Shown here: piece after piece, positions 35,441 to 45,246 of the stretch
Layout: each line of letters starts with the position of its first letter
Position numbering within the stretch: the stretch's first letter is position 1
Assembly: GCF_000283155.1 (NCBI RefSeq)
Contig: NW_004454178.1
Location: 6,085,444 to 6,149,443 of the forward strand
DNA length: 64,000 nt
Direction: 5' to 3'
DNA from: Ceratotherium simum simum
Taxonomy: Eukaryota > Chordata > Mammalia > Perissodactyla > Rhinocerotidae
Made by a program: the position numbers and the translations under genes
Notes under the pieces: generated by a model
Databases searched by the model: none
Seen by the model: the letters and a program-made list of their open reading frames with translations, nothing else
Told to the model about the DNA's origin: nothing

Positions 35441-36189
35441 CATTTTCCTTCTGACACCAACTAATTCTGACACCAACTGGGTGTCCTACAATTTAATTCA
35501 ACTCTGACACTAACTACCCAGAGTTAGCGTCAGACTCCACAGGGATAATGGCTCAGCCCCACAAGACCTCCCTCACTTCCGGTGTCAATCACAAGTACTG
35601 GGTCCCCAGGTTACCTACACTTCTGTCTGACTTGGCTACAAAATTGGAGGTTCCCACAACCGCTTCCCTTCAGGTTCTATAATTTGCTGGAATAGCTCAC
35701 AAACTCGGGGAAACACTTAACTGATGTTTACCCGTTTATTACAAAGGATATAAATGAACAGCCAGATGAAGAGGTACACAGGGCATGGTCTGGAATGGTC
35801 CTGAACGCAGGAGCTTCTGTTCCCGTGTGCCACCCTCCTGATGTGTGGATGTGTTCGACAACTCAGAAGCTCCCTGAGCTCCGTTGTTTAGGGGTTTTTA
35901 CAGACGTTTCGTTACAGAAGTATGACGGATTAGATTATTGGCCATTAGTCATTTAGTTCAACCTACAGCCCCTCTCCCCTTCCTGGAGGTCAGGGAGTTG
36001 GGCTGAAAGTTCCAACCCTCTAATCAAGCCTTGGTCTTTCTGGTGACCTGAAGGGTATCTAGGACTCCCAGCCATCAGTCATCTCATTAGCATATAAAAG
36101 ACACTTATCACTGGAGATTCCAAGAATTTTAGGAGCTGTGTGCCAGGAACTGGAGACAAAGACCGAATATTTGTTTTTTATTATACCAC
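35441..36189 (-). mobile_element. ERV-type solo LTR, antisense
   Basis: The plus strand gives an LTR backwards: U5-like 'gacaccaactgggtgtccta', 'ttgctggaatagctcacaaa', 'cccgtttattacaaaggata' (reverse of an AATAAAC-type signal), 'ggggtttttacagacgtttc' (reverse of a TATA-like TAAAAACCC), 'agcccctctccccttcctgg', 'gaaagttccaaccctctaat', 'attccaagaattttaggagc', 'actggagacaaagaccgaat' and end 'ttataccaca'. This is a known class of old mammalian retroviral LTR; I do not name the family. No viral gene is attached. Confidence 0.65.
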
Positions 36190-36665
36190 ATACATTCAAA
36201 GGAGAAGGAGGGCATAGTCATAGCTAACCCCTAACAAGGATTGTGTTGCCGGTCAGGGAATGGGGCAATGGGGCTACCACGATTCCACGATTATCAAGAA
36301 AGAGACTTCAGCTCACAGGTGATACTTTCAAATGTGGTGCACACTCTCTATTTCCCTCAGGAGGCTGGTCTTCTAAAACAATTAAATAAAGCAACAACAA
36401 CAACAACAAAAATTTAAGTTTTACCTGCTACCCTCACTTGACTCTGAAAGACTTATGCAGGGATTTATACAATCTCTGACGAAATCTTCTGAAAAATGGA
36501 CAGTGCAAGAAATAAAAGAGAACTTTAGAAAATATGTAATTTATTTTATTACTGAAAATTGTGAGGCCATTTGATTTATATCAAAGTGTGAGGTAAGGAA
36601 ACATTTCCTAGAGGTGAAATGTGGTGGTGATGGAACAGAGAATAGCAGATTTAAATGGGGGGAAT
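36190..36665. other. Unassigned DNA, no gene seen
   Basis: No recognised element. A CAA repeat lies at about 36392-36410. Confidence 0.35.
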
Positions 36666-36682
36666 AAGAATTAGTAAACTGG

Positions 36683-36994
36683 GGCCGGCCCCATGGCTTA
36701 GCGGTTAAGTGCTCGCGCTACGCTACTGGCGGCCCCGGTTCGGATCCCGGGTGCACACCGACACACCGCTTGTCCCACATACAGCTGAGGCCCCGTCCCA
36801 CATACAGCAACTAAAAGGATGTGCAACTATGACATACAACTATCTACTGAGGCTTCGGGGGAAAAAAAAAAAGGAGGAGGATTGGCAATAGATGTTAGCT
36901 CAGGGCCAGTCTTCCTCAGCAAAAAGAGGAGGATTAGCATGGATGTTAGCTCAGGGCTGATCTTCCTCAAAAAAAAAACCAAAGAGAAAAAAAA
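36683..36994 (+). mobile_element. ERE SINE (ERE1-type), internally rearranged
   Basis: Head 'gggccggccccatggcttag', B-box GGTTCGGATCC at 36737-36747, full tail modules and A-rich end. Target duplication AAGAATTAGTAAACTGG, 17 bp, at 36666-36682 and 36995-37011. Unlike the other ERE1 copies, the 'ctggccatgctgagg' segment is replaced: TGTCCCACATACAG appears at 36770-36783 and GTCCCACATACAG again near 36797-36809. Confidence 0.94.
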
Positions 36995-37011
36995 AAGAAT
37001 TAGTAAACTGG

Positions 37012-37330
37012 AAGACAATTCAGGAATTCTCCCAGCACTGAGAGAAGATTGAAGAAATAAACACAATGAGAGAAGAGACAACAGACCTGAAGAGAGATCT
37101 GAGTTGCTCAGTATATGCCTGAGGACTTTCAGAAGTTGACAATAGAAACAGAATTGAGTCAATAAAGAGTTGGTCTTTGTAACAAAAGGCCAACAAAATA
37201 CCAGGAACATTAATCAGCAAACTCCATACATAATCATAAACATAAAATTTCTGAATTTCAAACACAAAGGAAATTCTTTAAGCAGGTAGTTAAACGGATC
37301 ATGACATCAAGATGCAGAGGCAGAGGCTAC
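37012..37330 (+). mobile_element. Possible L1-related fragment
   Basis: 'aaaataccaggaacattaat', 'catacataatcataaacata' and 'aaatttctgaatttcaaaca' resemble a decayed non-ORF2 part of an old L1. The evidence is weak and there is no open frame. Confidence 0.3.
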
Positions 37331-37999
37331 ATCTCCATGGGAGGGACCCCAGCCTCCAAGGTGAGTAGGTGGTGGAGGAAAAGCAGAGTTTGAAATGTAC
37401 ACAGCTGAAGTGAGTCTCTGAGTATTTTACCTATTCCACTCTATATGAAAGAAACTAGATAGTGGTTTTCCCAAATATGACAAGGATCCAAAAGAATTAT
37501 GGCACATTACCAATAACAAGTTGTGAAATTAAATTTTTAAAACTATCAATGATAAACAAATTTTGATCAACTATGCTATAGGGAATTTCTTATGCTTCTC
37601 TGTATAGAAAATGATATTATGAAATTGTCATATAAAGAGGCGAATGAAGATGCAATAAAAAATGTTGAAAAATATGCATTATAGAAGTATACCAGGCAAT
37701 TAACTAATACAAATATTATGTGATTTTTCTAGATTTTGTGATATTTGTAGCATTTGTTCATATTTGAAGATTTTGTAATTTGTTATTTTTCAACCTAAAT
37801 AAAAATTTATTTTCATACTTAATTTTTTGTTAAGGTATAATTTACATACAGTAAGATGAATAATCATAATTGTATATTATTTTTCTTAAATAGAACCTCT
37901 AAAATTATATAAATTTAAGGACCCCAAAACCTAGATCCCTCCTCTGTATACTACCCAGATAACCTTCCTGTATTTCTTCGTTCGATCAAGAAATGAATC
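37331..37999. other. AT-rich DNA, no gene seen
   Basis: A stretch at about 37815-37875 ('tgttaaggtataatttacat') may be a small antisense L1 3' piece. Nothing else recognised. Confidence 0.35.
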
Positions 38000-38252
38000 C
38001 TAATGCACGACACAGTGATTACAGCCAAGAGTAGTGTATTATGAACTTCAAAGTTGCTAAGAGACTAGTCTTAACTGTTCTCAACACAAAAAAGAAATAA
38101 TTATGTGACATGATAAAGGTGTTAGCTAACACTACTGTAGTAATCGTTTCGCAATATATAAATGTATCAAATCAACAAGTTGTATATCTCAAACGTACAC
38201 AATGTTATATGTCAGTTGTATCTCAATAAAAAAATAAAAAAGAAATCAACTT
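38000..38252 (+). mobile_element. L1 LINE 3' UTR terminus
   Basis: 'caaagttgctaagagactag', 'cttaactgttctcaacacaa', 'gtaatcgtttcgcaatatat', 'caagttgtatatctcaaacg', 'acaatgttatatgtcagttg' and 'tatctcaataaaaaaataaa' match the end of an L1 3' UTR including the A-rich tail. Confidence 0.8.
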
Positions 38253-38523
38253 AAAGAAATAAAACAAAACTTTAAAAAGGAGGAAGATTAAAAAGATTCC
38301 TGGTGATATCAAGACCAGAAAACATATTTAGTGTCTAAATAATTGTTAATAGACTTATAAAATCTAGTGTAAATGTAAAAAATGATCCTGAAAGAGAAAA
38401 ATAATATAAAAAATTAGTTATCACAGACCATAATTATTGGTCTTTTCCATAAACTGTGATATGGAGTGAGAGGAGATATGAAAAGAGAGTTATCTTTCTC
38501 ACGTTTGATAAGCATTGTATTTA

Positions 38524-38979
38524 TTTATTTTTTTTAATTTTTTTTGAACTTTTTATTTTTATTATTTTTTTTAATTTTTTGTTTATTGCAGTAACATTTG
38601 TTTATAACATTGTATAAATTTCAGGTGTACATCATTATACTTCTATTTCTGCATAGATGACATCATGTTCACCACCCAAATGCTAGTTACAACCCATCAC
38701 CACACACATGTGCCGAATTGTCCCTTTCGCCCACCTCCCTCCCCCCTTCCCCTCTGGTAACCACCAATCCAATCTCTGTCTCTATGTGTTTGTTTATTGT
38801 TGTTATTATCTACTACTTAATGAAGGAAATCATATGGTATTTGACCTTCTCCCTCTGACTTATTTCACTTTGCATAATACCCTCAATGTCCATCCATGTT
38901 GTCACAAATGGCTGGATTTCATCGTTTCTTATGGCTGAGTAGATGTAGTATATATACACAATGGAATACTACTTAGCCG
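38524..38979 (-). mobile_element. L1 LINE, antisense, with 5' inversion
   Basis: T-rich tail at the left (38524-38590), then 'ttcaggtgtacatcattata', 'gttacaacccatcaccacac', 'tgacttatttcactttgcat', 'ctggatttcatcgtttctta' and 'tggctgagtag' ending at 38942, all antisense. From 38943 to 38979 the sequence flips to sense: 'gtatatatacacaatggaat' then 'actacttagccg'. A perfect 15-bp target duplication TAAGCATTGTATTTA lies at 38509-38523 and 38980-38994. The flipped 5' end and the duplication are the marks of twin priming. Heavily 5' truncated and non-coding. Confidence 0.9.
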
Positions 38980-38994
38980 TAAGCATTGTATTTA

Positions 38995-40096
38995 GATTAT
39001 ACTTATGATGGTATATCGTTTTGTTGTTTGATATAAAATGGGCATAATATTCTAAATATGTAATAACTGGTGTATCATGAACACTCACCAATCAGAATGG
39101 ACACCAGTGGTAATGACTCATATGCTCACCCAGTGCATATGGAAGAATATTATCCTGGATATAAATGGTAATCTTTGGTAGAAAAAGTAGGAATTTACAA
39201 TTCCTGTGTCATTAGATTTCTCAAAAGCGAATTTCTTTATTTTCAATTAACATCTAGTCATTCTTCAGTGAGAATATTGGCTTTGGGGAAACAATAACTA
39301 TCCAGTGGATTAGAAAATTCCTATCTTTGCTTTGCTATCATTAAGCCAAGGCAAGTATAGAGATAGATAGAGACTCATTATGTCCTAGACTAGATTGTTA
39401 CAACACCAGTGCTCAAAACATAATAGCTACAGAGCCTCTGGTGCCTTCAACTTCAGCTTCAAAGAGAGCAGTTGCAGTAATTTGCGTGAGCTGTTGAAGG
39501 GCTCATCTCGCTGTACAGTCACTTTATTTCTTCACTCCAGGAATAAAAGCAAAGCCTTTTTGAAAAAACCATGCTCGTCATCCATCACTGCCTTGACTTT
39601 GTTCTTTCCATTTCAAGTTCATTGGTTAAGAAAAAAAGGATTGCTAAAATTGGCAAAGACCAAAAAATAAACAAATAAAACCCCCAAACCCAAAACGATG
39701 ACACTACTTCCTGGCAACTGTTAACTAATTTACGCATTTGTTTTACGGAAAATGTTGGAATTGTGATTGGAAATGTCATGAACCTCAGATTCGGAACTCT
39801 GAAACAGCGATTCTTTCCCATGCAAGGTACAGATTTTAATATTTAGGATCCTTAAATTCTAGGTTACATTCCTTTATTTTTTAGTGCTTATAGAAAACCC
39901 CATTCTAGAAATACATCCTACCTTCCACTTTACTTGGAATCACATTTCAGTACTTTATCACTTGTAGGTTATTGGCACAGAGCTGGTCTCCCAATTATTC
40001 ATCTGTCTGAGTATGACAATGGCATTTTCCCCTTTTTTTTCCACTTAATTATGAACTGTGTAGCTACTGAGTACCAATTAGCTTGCTGGCTATAGG
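38995..40096. other. AT-rich DNA, no gene seen
   Basis: About 1.1 kb without a nameable repeat. The forward open frame of 91 codons at 39395-39670 is not recognised as a protein. Confidence 0.4.
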
Positions 40097-40103
40097 AGTG
40101 TGT

Positions 40104-40135
<32 letters not shown>

Positions 40136-40136
40136 C
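40097..40136 (+). repeat. TG dinucleotide microsatellite
   Basis: About 18 TG units with one TA interruption. Confidence 0.95.
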
Positions 40137-40559
40137 CTATGTCTGTCCCTATGTACAAAATTTTCAAGTAACTTAAGAGTGTGATACCAAGGTGAACATT
40201 TCTAGGTTCCAAAATAATTTTTTCATGGGCCTGTCATTTTTTTGGCTTTTGCTGAGGAATACTTTAGTTCAGTTGCTTGGGTACAGTTGATTGAATACAG
40301 TTGCAACAACTAATAAAAATCTGTTATAAGTTAAGGGCACTTTACATTTGTGCTCTGTTATCTCCAATATGATGCATTATTTTCAACCCAGAATTTAACG
40401 CTTCTACAAATCCTCTCTCCGTGTAAAGCCTTGACCAATGGTAGAGGGAATGTGGAGAGCATTAACTCACTTTGAATTGAAGAAGAGTTTTATTAAAAAT
40501 ATAATATTGTATAAAAAGTTGGCAGAAACAGATTTTTTCTCTTGTCTTGCTGAAAATAG
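40137..40559. other. Unassigned DNA, no gene seen
   Basis: No recognised element or exon. Confidence 0.35.
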
Positions 40560-41310
40560 GTCAGGCTCCCTTGCTCTTAACATGACTTCCTGTTAATGGT
40601 TGGGTCTGGCCAACAAAGGCCGGAACAGGAAGCTGAAGGCTGGGAGGAGTATGAGATTTGGGGTCTTGATTCCCCTACCTTCCTGTCTGTCAGGTCGCTG
40701 AGGATTAGCTTTGTTCCTCTACTAAGGGCCACAACTCCTGTCAGGGAACCTCTCTGCGCAGTTGTCTATCTGGGCTCTTTTTTTTGTTTGTTTTTTTGTG
40801 GGGAAGATCAGCCCTGAGCTAACATCCATGTCAATCATCCTCTTTTTTGCTGAGCAAGACCAGCCCTGAGCTAACATCAATTGCCAATCCTCCTCCTTTT
40901 TTTCCCTTTTTCTCCCCAAAGCCCCAGTAGATAGTTGTATGTCATAGTTGTACATCCTTCTAGTTGCTGTATGTGGGACGCTGCCTCAGCGTGGCTGGAC
41001 AAGTGGTGCGTCGGTGCACGCCCGGGATCCGAACCCTGGCCGCCAGTAGTGGAGCTCGCGCACTTAACCGATAAGCCACGGGGCCAGCCCCTCTATCTGC
41101 GTTCTAATCCTCTCTCCCTCCGTTTGCGTTTTTCAGAGTTAGGGCTGGTAACAGTTCCTTTCTACAGCTCGTCTCAAGGTACTCTACACCATGCCTTCTT
41201 GCATCTCCTAAACGCTGCACTCACCTTTGTTAAAAGTGGTTTTAATTAAACTCTCCTCAAATTTTCCAATGTAACTGTACCTTCCATTTTTTGTCTGGTC
41301 CTTGGGTAAG
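40560..41310 (+). mobile_element. Probable LTR with nested ERE
   Basis: Left of the ERE: 'tctggccaacaaaggccgga' and 'agggccacaactcctgtcag'. Right of it: 'agagttagggctggtaacag', 'ctaaacgctgcactcacctt', 'taattaaactctcctcaaat'. These resemble the 3' half of a mammalian LTR with its AATTAAACTCTCCTCAAAT motif. Family not assigned. Confidence 0.4.
40780..41091 (-). mobile_element. ERE SINE (ERE1-type), nested
   Basis: T-rich tail, 'gaagatcagccctgagctaa', second module 'cagccctgagctaacatcaa', 'agccccagtagatagttgta', reverse B-box 'gggatccgaaccc', and head 'cacggggccagcccc'. A short target match TCTATCTG lies at 40765-40772 and 41092-41099, with further diverged identity beyond. Confidence 0.9.
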
Positions 41311-42774
41311 GCAGTAATTTTAAATAAAAAGAGATATTTGACCACTTTTAATGATGAGTGAGAGAGAACAAAGGAGACATGGAGAACTAAATAAAATGTC
41401 TACACAGCCCCTTCCTCCCTCCTGTCTCCATTTGATCATCCTGATCGCTCTCCCTTCTTCTGGCCCCTAGTTTCCTCAGGACTGACCAAAGCCTTTTATT
41501 TTCATTCTCCAAGGAATCCTCTCTACTTTGGATTAAGTTCCAATATTCTAAACATAGCACTCTTTCTCATCTCCTAATCGTCTCATCAATTTTCATCTCC
41601 TATGCCTCATTCTCTTAGAACATCAATGTCAATTGGCGATTAAATAGGAAAACAATTTGACATACTAATCTATGCTAAGGTACAAATGTCTAATCATGAC
41701 TTAATCATGTGTAGCACTCTATGGAGTACTGACTTTCAACAAAGACTTCTACAGATAAAAATATCTTACCCTAGATTATATAACATAAACAAAGGGATGA
41801 CTCACTAAGGGTGACAGTATCACCCACAAAGGCAAGAAGTTCCTTTGGGGAAATATTATGAGGCAACAAGTGTAACTCTGGGTCAGCTGCTAGGAGTCTG
41901 TCAGCTCTATTTGGTTGTAAGATTTGCAACAAGAAGCTGAGTGGTAGGTTTAACATAAGGACTAAGCCAACATGAGACCATTTCTCTTCCTAGTAAAATG
42001 GAAAAAAGAAAAGTGGAACAGACATTGGCAACTTTGACATAAGTAATAAGCAGATAAGACAATAATTCTTTCTGGACATGAGAGACCTCCATTCAGATAT
42101 AGCTTGGGTGTGATTTAATGTGTCAAAAGCTAAGCCGAAATCTGAAAAGAGTATGGCATTAGATGTGCTTTGGATAAAGTCAAGAACTGTTGGATGATTT
42201 GGACCATTTTCAGAGCCATATTTCTTTCTATTCCTCTGATGTGAAAAGTTTGGTGTGTCAATACCTACAGCCCAATTTCTGATGGTTTGCCTCTTATGTA
42301 TTTGATGCCTTTAATTCAGCCCCCAGATGTCTTTTACATACCATTTCTGAAGAGCTTCTACTGCTAATGCTTTCTAATTCAAACCCAGAGATTAATGAAC
42401 AAATCTCGCTTTGTCATATTCACTTTAATCCAGTTAGATTAGGACACGCATGTAAGTTGCATCGCAGAAAGATTTTATTAAGATACTACATAGCAATTCA
42501 TTTGCACAGGGGAGGCTCAGTAATATTCTTCCAATGTCAAAATCTGATATCTAGTACCCTACACCCTGAGTCTCTCAGCTGGCCTAGAAGCAGAATATAG
42601 AACAGGTAGGTGTCAATATTAGGGGCAGAGGCCTGGGGGATATGAGCTGGAGAGAGACTTGCAGGAAGAAAGCTTAAAAAAAGCACCACCCTTTGACAAC
42701 CTTACTTCAAGCCTCAAATACTGACTGTTGATATTTCAGCAGACTATTTTGCAATGTTTCTTTTAACATTTACC
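41311..42774. other. Unassigned DNA, no gene seen
   Basis: About 1.5 kb without a confident repeat. 41400-41600 is CT-rich and might be an old L2 piece. No exon recognised. Confidence 0.35.
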
Positions 42775-43090
42775 GTTCATTCATTCAGCAGAATTTTTAA
42801 TTGCCTATCGGGTACCAGGCACTGTTCTACCTGCTAAGGGTGCATCAATGAGGAAAAACAGATACAGTAGTTCTGCCTTATGGAGGGTGGGGGCAGGGAG
42901 AAAGACTATAAACAATAAATATAATACATAAGTAAGCTATACAGTGGGCCAGATGATGATAAATGTTAGCGGAAAAGAAATAGAGCTGGGTAAGGAGGTC
43001 GGGAATTTGGAGAGTTGTAATTTATGTTGACCGACCTTGTCACGTAGGTGACATTTGAACAAAGACTCGAAGGAGGTGAAGGAATGAGCC
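42775..43090 (-). mobile_element. L2 LINE 3' end, antisense
   Basis: 'cattcattcagcagaatttt', 'cgggtaccaggcactgttct', 'gctaagggtgcatcaatgag', 'tctgccttatggagggtgg', 'ctataaacaataaatataat', 'gatgatgataaatgttagc' and 'gtaggtgacatttgaacaaa' follow the L2 3' end in inverted order. Confidence 0.8.
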
Positions 43091-43145
43091 ACACAGCTGC
43101 TTCGTGCAACACAGACCTAACAACTGTTAGATCAACATGTTAAAA

Positions 43146-43690
43146 CAGCTCTGTCCAGTTGAAACGTAATGCAAACCATGTAGGTCATTTTAAATGTTGT
43201 AGTAGCCACACTTAAAAAAGTAAAAAGAGGGACTGGCCGGGTGGCGAAAACGGTTAAGTGTGCGTTCCACTGTGGGGGCCTGGGGTTCGCCGGTTCGGAT
43301 CCCGGGCGTGCACTGACGACTGCTTGGCAAGCCATGCTGTGCCGGCGTCCCATATAAAGTGGAGGAAGATGGGCACGGATGTTAGGCCAGGGCCAATCTT
43401 CCTCAGCACAAAAAAGAGGAGGATTGGCAGATAATAAAAAAGTAAAAAGAAATTGGTAAAACTAATTTAAATAAAATATTTTATTTAACCAAATATCTCC
43501 AAAATATCATTTCAGTATGTAATCAAGATCTAGAAAAATATTAATAGGTTATTTTTCATTCTTTCTTTCATAGTAAGTCTTTGACATGGGATGTGTATTT
43601 TACAATTACAGCACATCTCAATTTGGACTAAGCACATTCAAGTGCTCAATAGTCACACACGGTTAGCCGCCGCCAGATTGGACAGCACAG
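43146..43690 (+). mobile_element. hAT-type DNA transposon with nested ERE
   Basis: Ends 'cagctctgtccagttgaaac' and 'agattggacagcacag' form a terminal inverted repeat (CAGnnCTGTCCA). Interior 'gtagtagccacacttaaaaa', 'taaaatattttatttaacca', 'catttcagtatgtaatcaag', 'attacagcacatctcaattt' and 'cattcaagtgctcaatagtc' is a common mammalian non-autonomous hAT. The flanks TGTTAAAA (43138-43145) and CGTTGAAA (43691-43698) agree at 6 of 8 positions, as expected for an aged 8-bp target duplication. Confidence 0.75.
43229..43435 (+). mobile_element. ERE SINE (ERE2/3-type), nested
   Basis: Head 'ggactggccgggtggcgaaa', B-box GGTTCGGATCC at 43292-43302, body 'cccatataaagtggaggaag', tail 'agggccaatcttcctcagca' and 'agaggaggattggcag'. 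Target duplication AAAAAAGTAAAAAGA at 43214-43228 and 43436-43450. Confidence 0.92.
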
Positions 43691-43698
43691 CGTTGAAA

Positions 43699-44414
43699 AG
43701 TGTTGAAAAATTGCCACTCCTGAAGAAAACACACAACCAGGGTGAGTGGACCCTCTGTTCTCCCATCCCTTTAAGCTAGGCAGGGGTGCTCACGGGCAAT
43801 GGAGAGGAGACAAAGCTTAATTTGGGGTGATGGAGAAATTTATTGCAAACAAAGCATTAGAGAATTCAATTTCTATTTTAGCCCAGCAAGGGTGATCTAT
43901 ATCATCCGCTTTTGAATCAGCCACCTGATGTAAAGGGTCATGCTTAATCCTCAGGTGTTTTTATACATCTTCTGCCAAAACCTTCCTCTCTTTTTGGGAA
44001 TTGTCTCAATGAGAGATTGGTTTTGAGGGGTTATCCGTTCAAGATCAAGCCTTAGTGGTATTTCTTATATTTGTTGGAAATGTAAATGATAACCTTAAAC
44101 TAGAGGTTAAGGATATAAATATGAGTTTTAAGGATGCAATTTATTCTGAATGCCTGGTTCTAATGTTATGACTGCCTACAAAGTATCGAGTTCAGTGAGA
44201 ACAAGAAGAAATAAGCCATACATTAATGCCATTTTTGTAGTTCCTAGCAATAATCTATGAAGAACAGCTGTTATTAGTTTTTCCCTCCCCAACTAGATTA
44301 TAAGTTCCCAAGGATAGGAACCAGGTCCTCATTATTTTCTCTTTTCTTTTGTATCCTCCATAGAGGGTAGGGCTGAGCACGTAGTTGGTATTTAGTAAAT
44401 ATTATCAATTACTC
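43699..44414. other. Unassigned DNA, no gene seen
   Basis: No confident element. 44300-44400 ('aggaaccaggtcctcattat', 'tagggctgagcacgtagttg') may be a diverged L2 3' tail. Confidence 0.35.
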
Positions 44415-44457
44415 CAGGGGTTGGCAAACTTTTTCTGTAAGCGTTAGATAATAAATA

Positions 44458-44706
44458 AATAAATAAATATATATATTTTGTGAGATCAGCCCTGTGCTAA
44501 CATCTCCCAATCCTCCTTTTTTTTTTGCTGAGGAAGACTGGCCCTGGGCTAACATCCATGCCCATCTTCCTCCACTTTATATGGAACGCCACCACAGCAT
44601 GGCTTGCCAAGCAGTCGTTGGTGCACACCTGGGATCCAAACCGGCGAACCCCAGGCCGCCGCAGCGGAGCGCGTGCACTTAACCGCTTGTGCCACGGGCC
44701 GGCCCC
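44458..44706 (-). mobile_element. ERE SINE (ERE2/3-type), nested in hAT
   Basis: AAAT/TATA-rich tail, 'gtgagatcagccctgtgcta', 'actggccctgggctaacatc', 'ccactttatatggaacgcca', and head 'gtgccacgggccggcccc'. Target duplication TAGATAATAAATA at 44445-44457 and 44707-44719. Closing it restores the hAT sequence. Confidence 0.92.
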
Positions 44707-44984
44707 TAGATAATAAATATTTTAGTCTTTGAGGGCCATACAATCTCTATCCCAACTACTCTACTCTGTCCTTGTAGCACAACAGCAACCACATAACAAA
44801 TGGACGAAGGTGTCTTCCAATAAAACTTTATTTATGGGCACGGATTTTTACACAAGCAACAAAACTTTATCTATGGACATACAATTTTTATGTGTCACAA
44901 AATATTGTTCTTCTTTTGATTTTTTTCAAACATTTAAAAATGTAAAAACTGTTCTTAGCTGGGCTGTACAAAAACAGGGGATGG

Positions 44985-45192
44985 TGGGGCCGCCCTCATG
45001 GCGTAGTGGTTAAGTTCGCACACTCCACTTCAGCGGCCCGGGTTCGTGGGTTTGGATCCCAGGCGTGGACCTACACGCTGCTCATCAAGCCATGATGTGG
45101 CAGCATCCCATGTACAAAATAGAGGAAGGTGGGCATAGATGATAGCTCAGTGACAATCTTCCTCACCAAAAAACTAAACAAACAACCAAAAA
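44985..45192 (+). mobile_element. ERE SINE (ERE2/3-type), nested in hAT
   Basis: Head 'ggggccgccctcatggcgta', B-box-like 'ggtttggatcc', body 'tgatgtggcagcatcccatg', tail 'tgacaatcttcctcaccaaa' and A-rich end. Flanks AAAACAGGGGATGG (about 44971-44984) and AAAACAGGTGATGG (about 45194-45207) are the target duplication with one change. Confidence 0.9.
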
Positions 45193-45246
45193 CAAAACAG
45201 GTGATGGACCGGATTTGGTCTATGGGCCGTAGCGTGCCAATGCCTG

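Larger units (their letters stand above)
44415..45246 (+). mobile_element. hAT-type DNA transposon hit by two EREs
   Basis: Starts 'caggggttggcaaacttttt', interior 'tttagtctttgagggccata', 'acaatctctatcccaactac', 'ccaataaaactttatttatg', and end 'ggaccggatttggtctatgg' then 'cgtagcgtgccaatgcctg'. The ends pair as CAGGGGTTGGCA and CAGGCATTGGCA. It is the same family as 14030-14353. Two EREs sit inside (44458-44706 and 44985-45192). A 39-40 bp near-duplicate, AAACTTTAT(T/C)TATGG-containing, lies at 44823-44850 and 44862-44890. Confidence 0.8.

Noticed and set aside
35441..36189. Full endogenous retrovirus
   Set aside because: Only one LTR is present, with no internal region or second LTR nearby.
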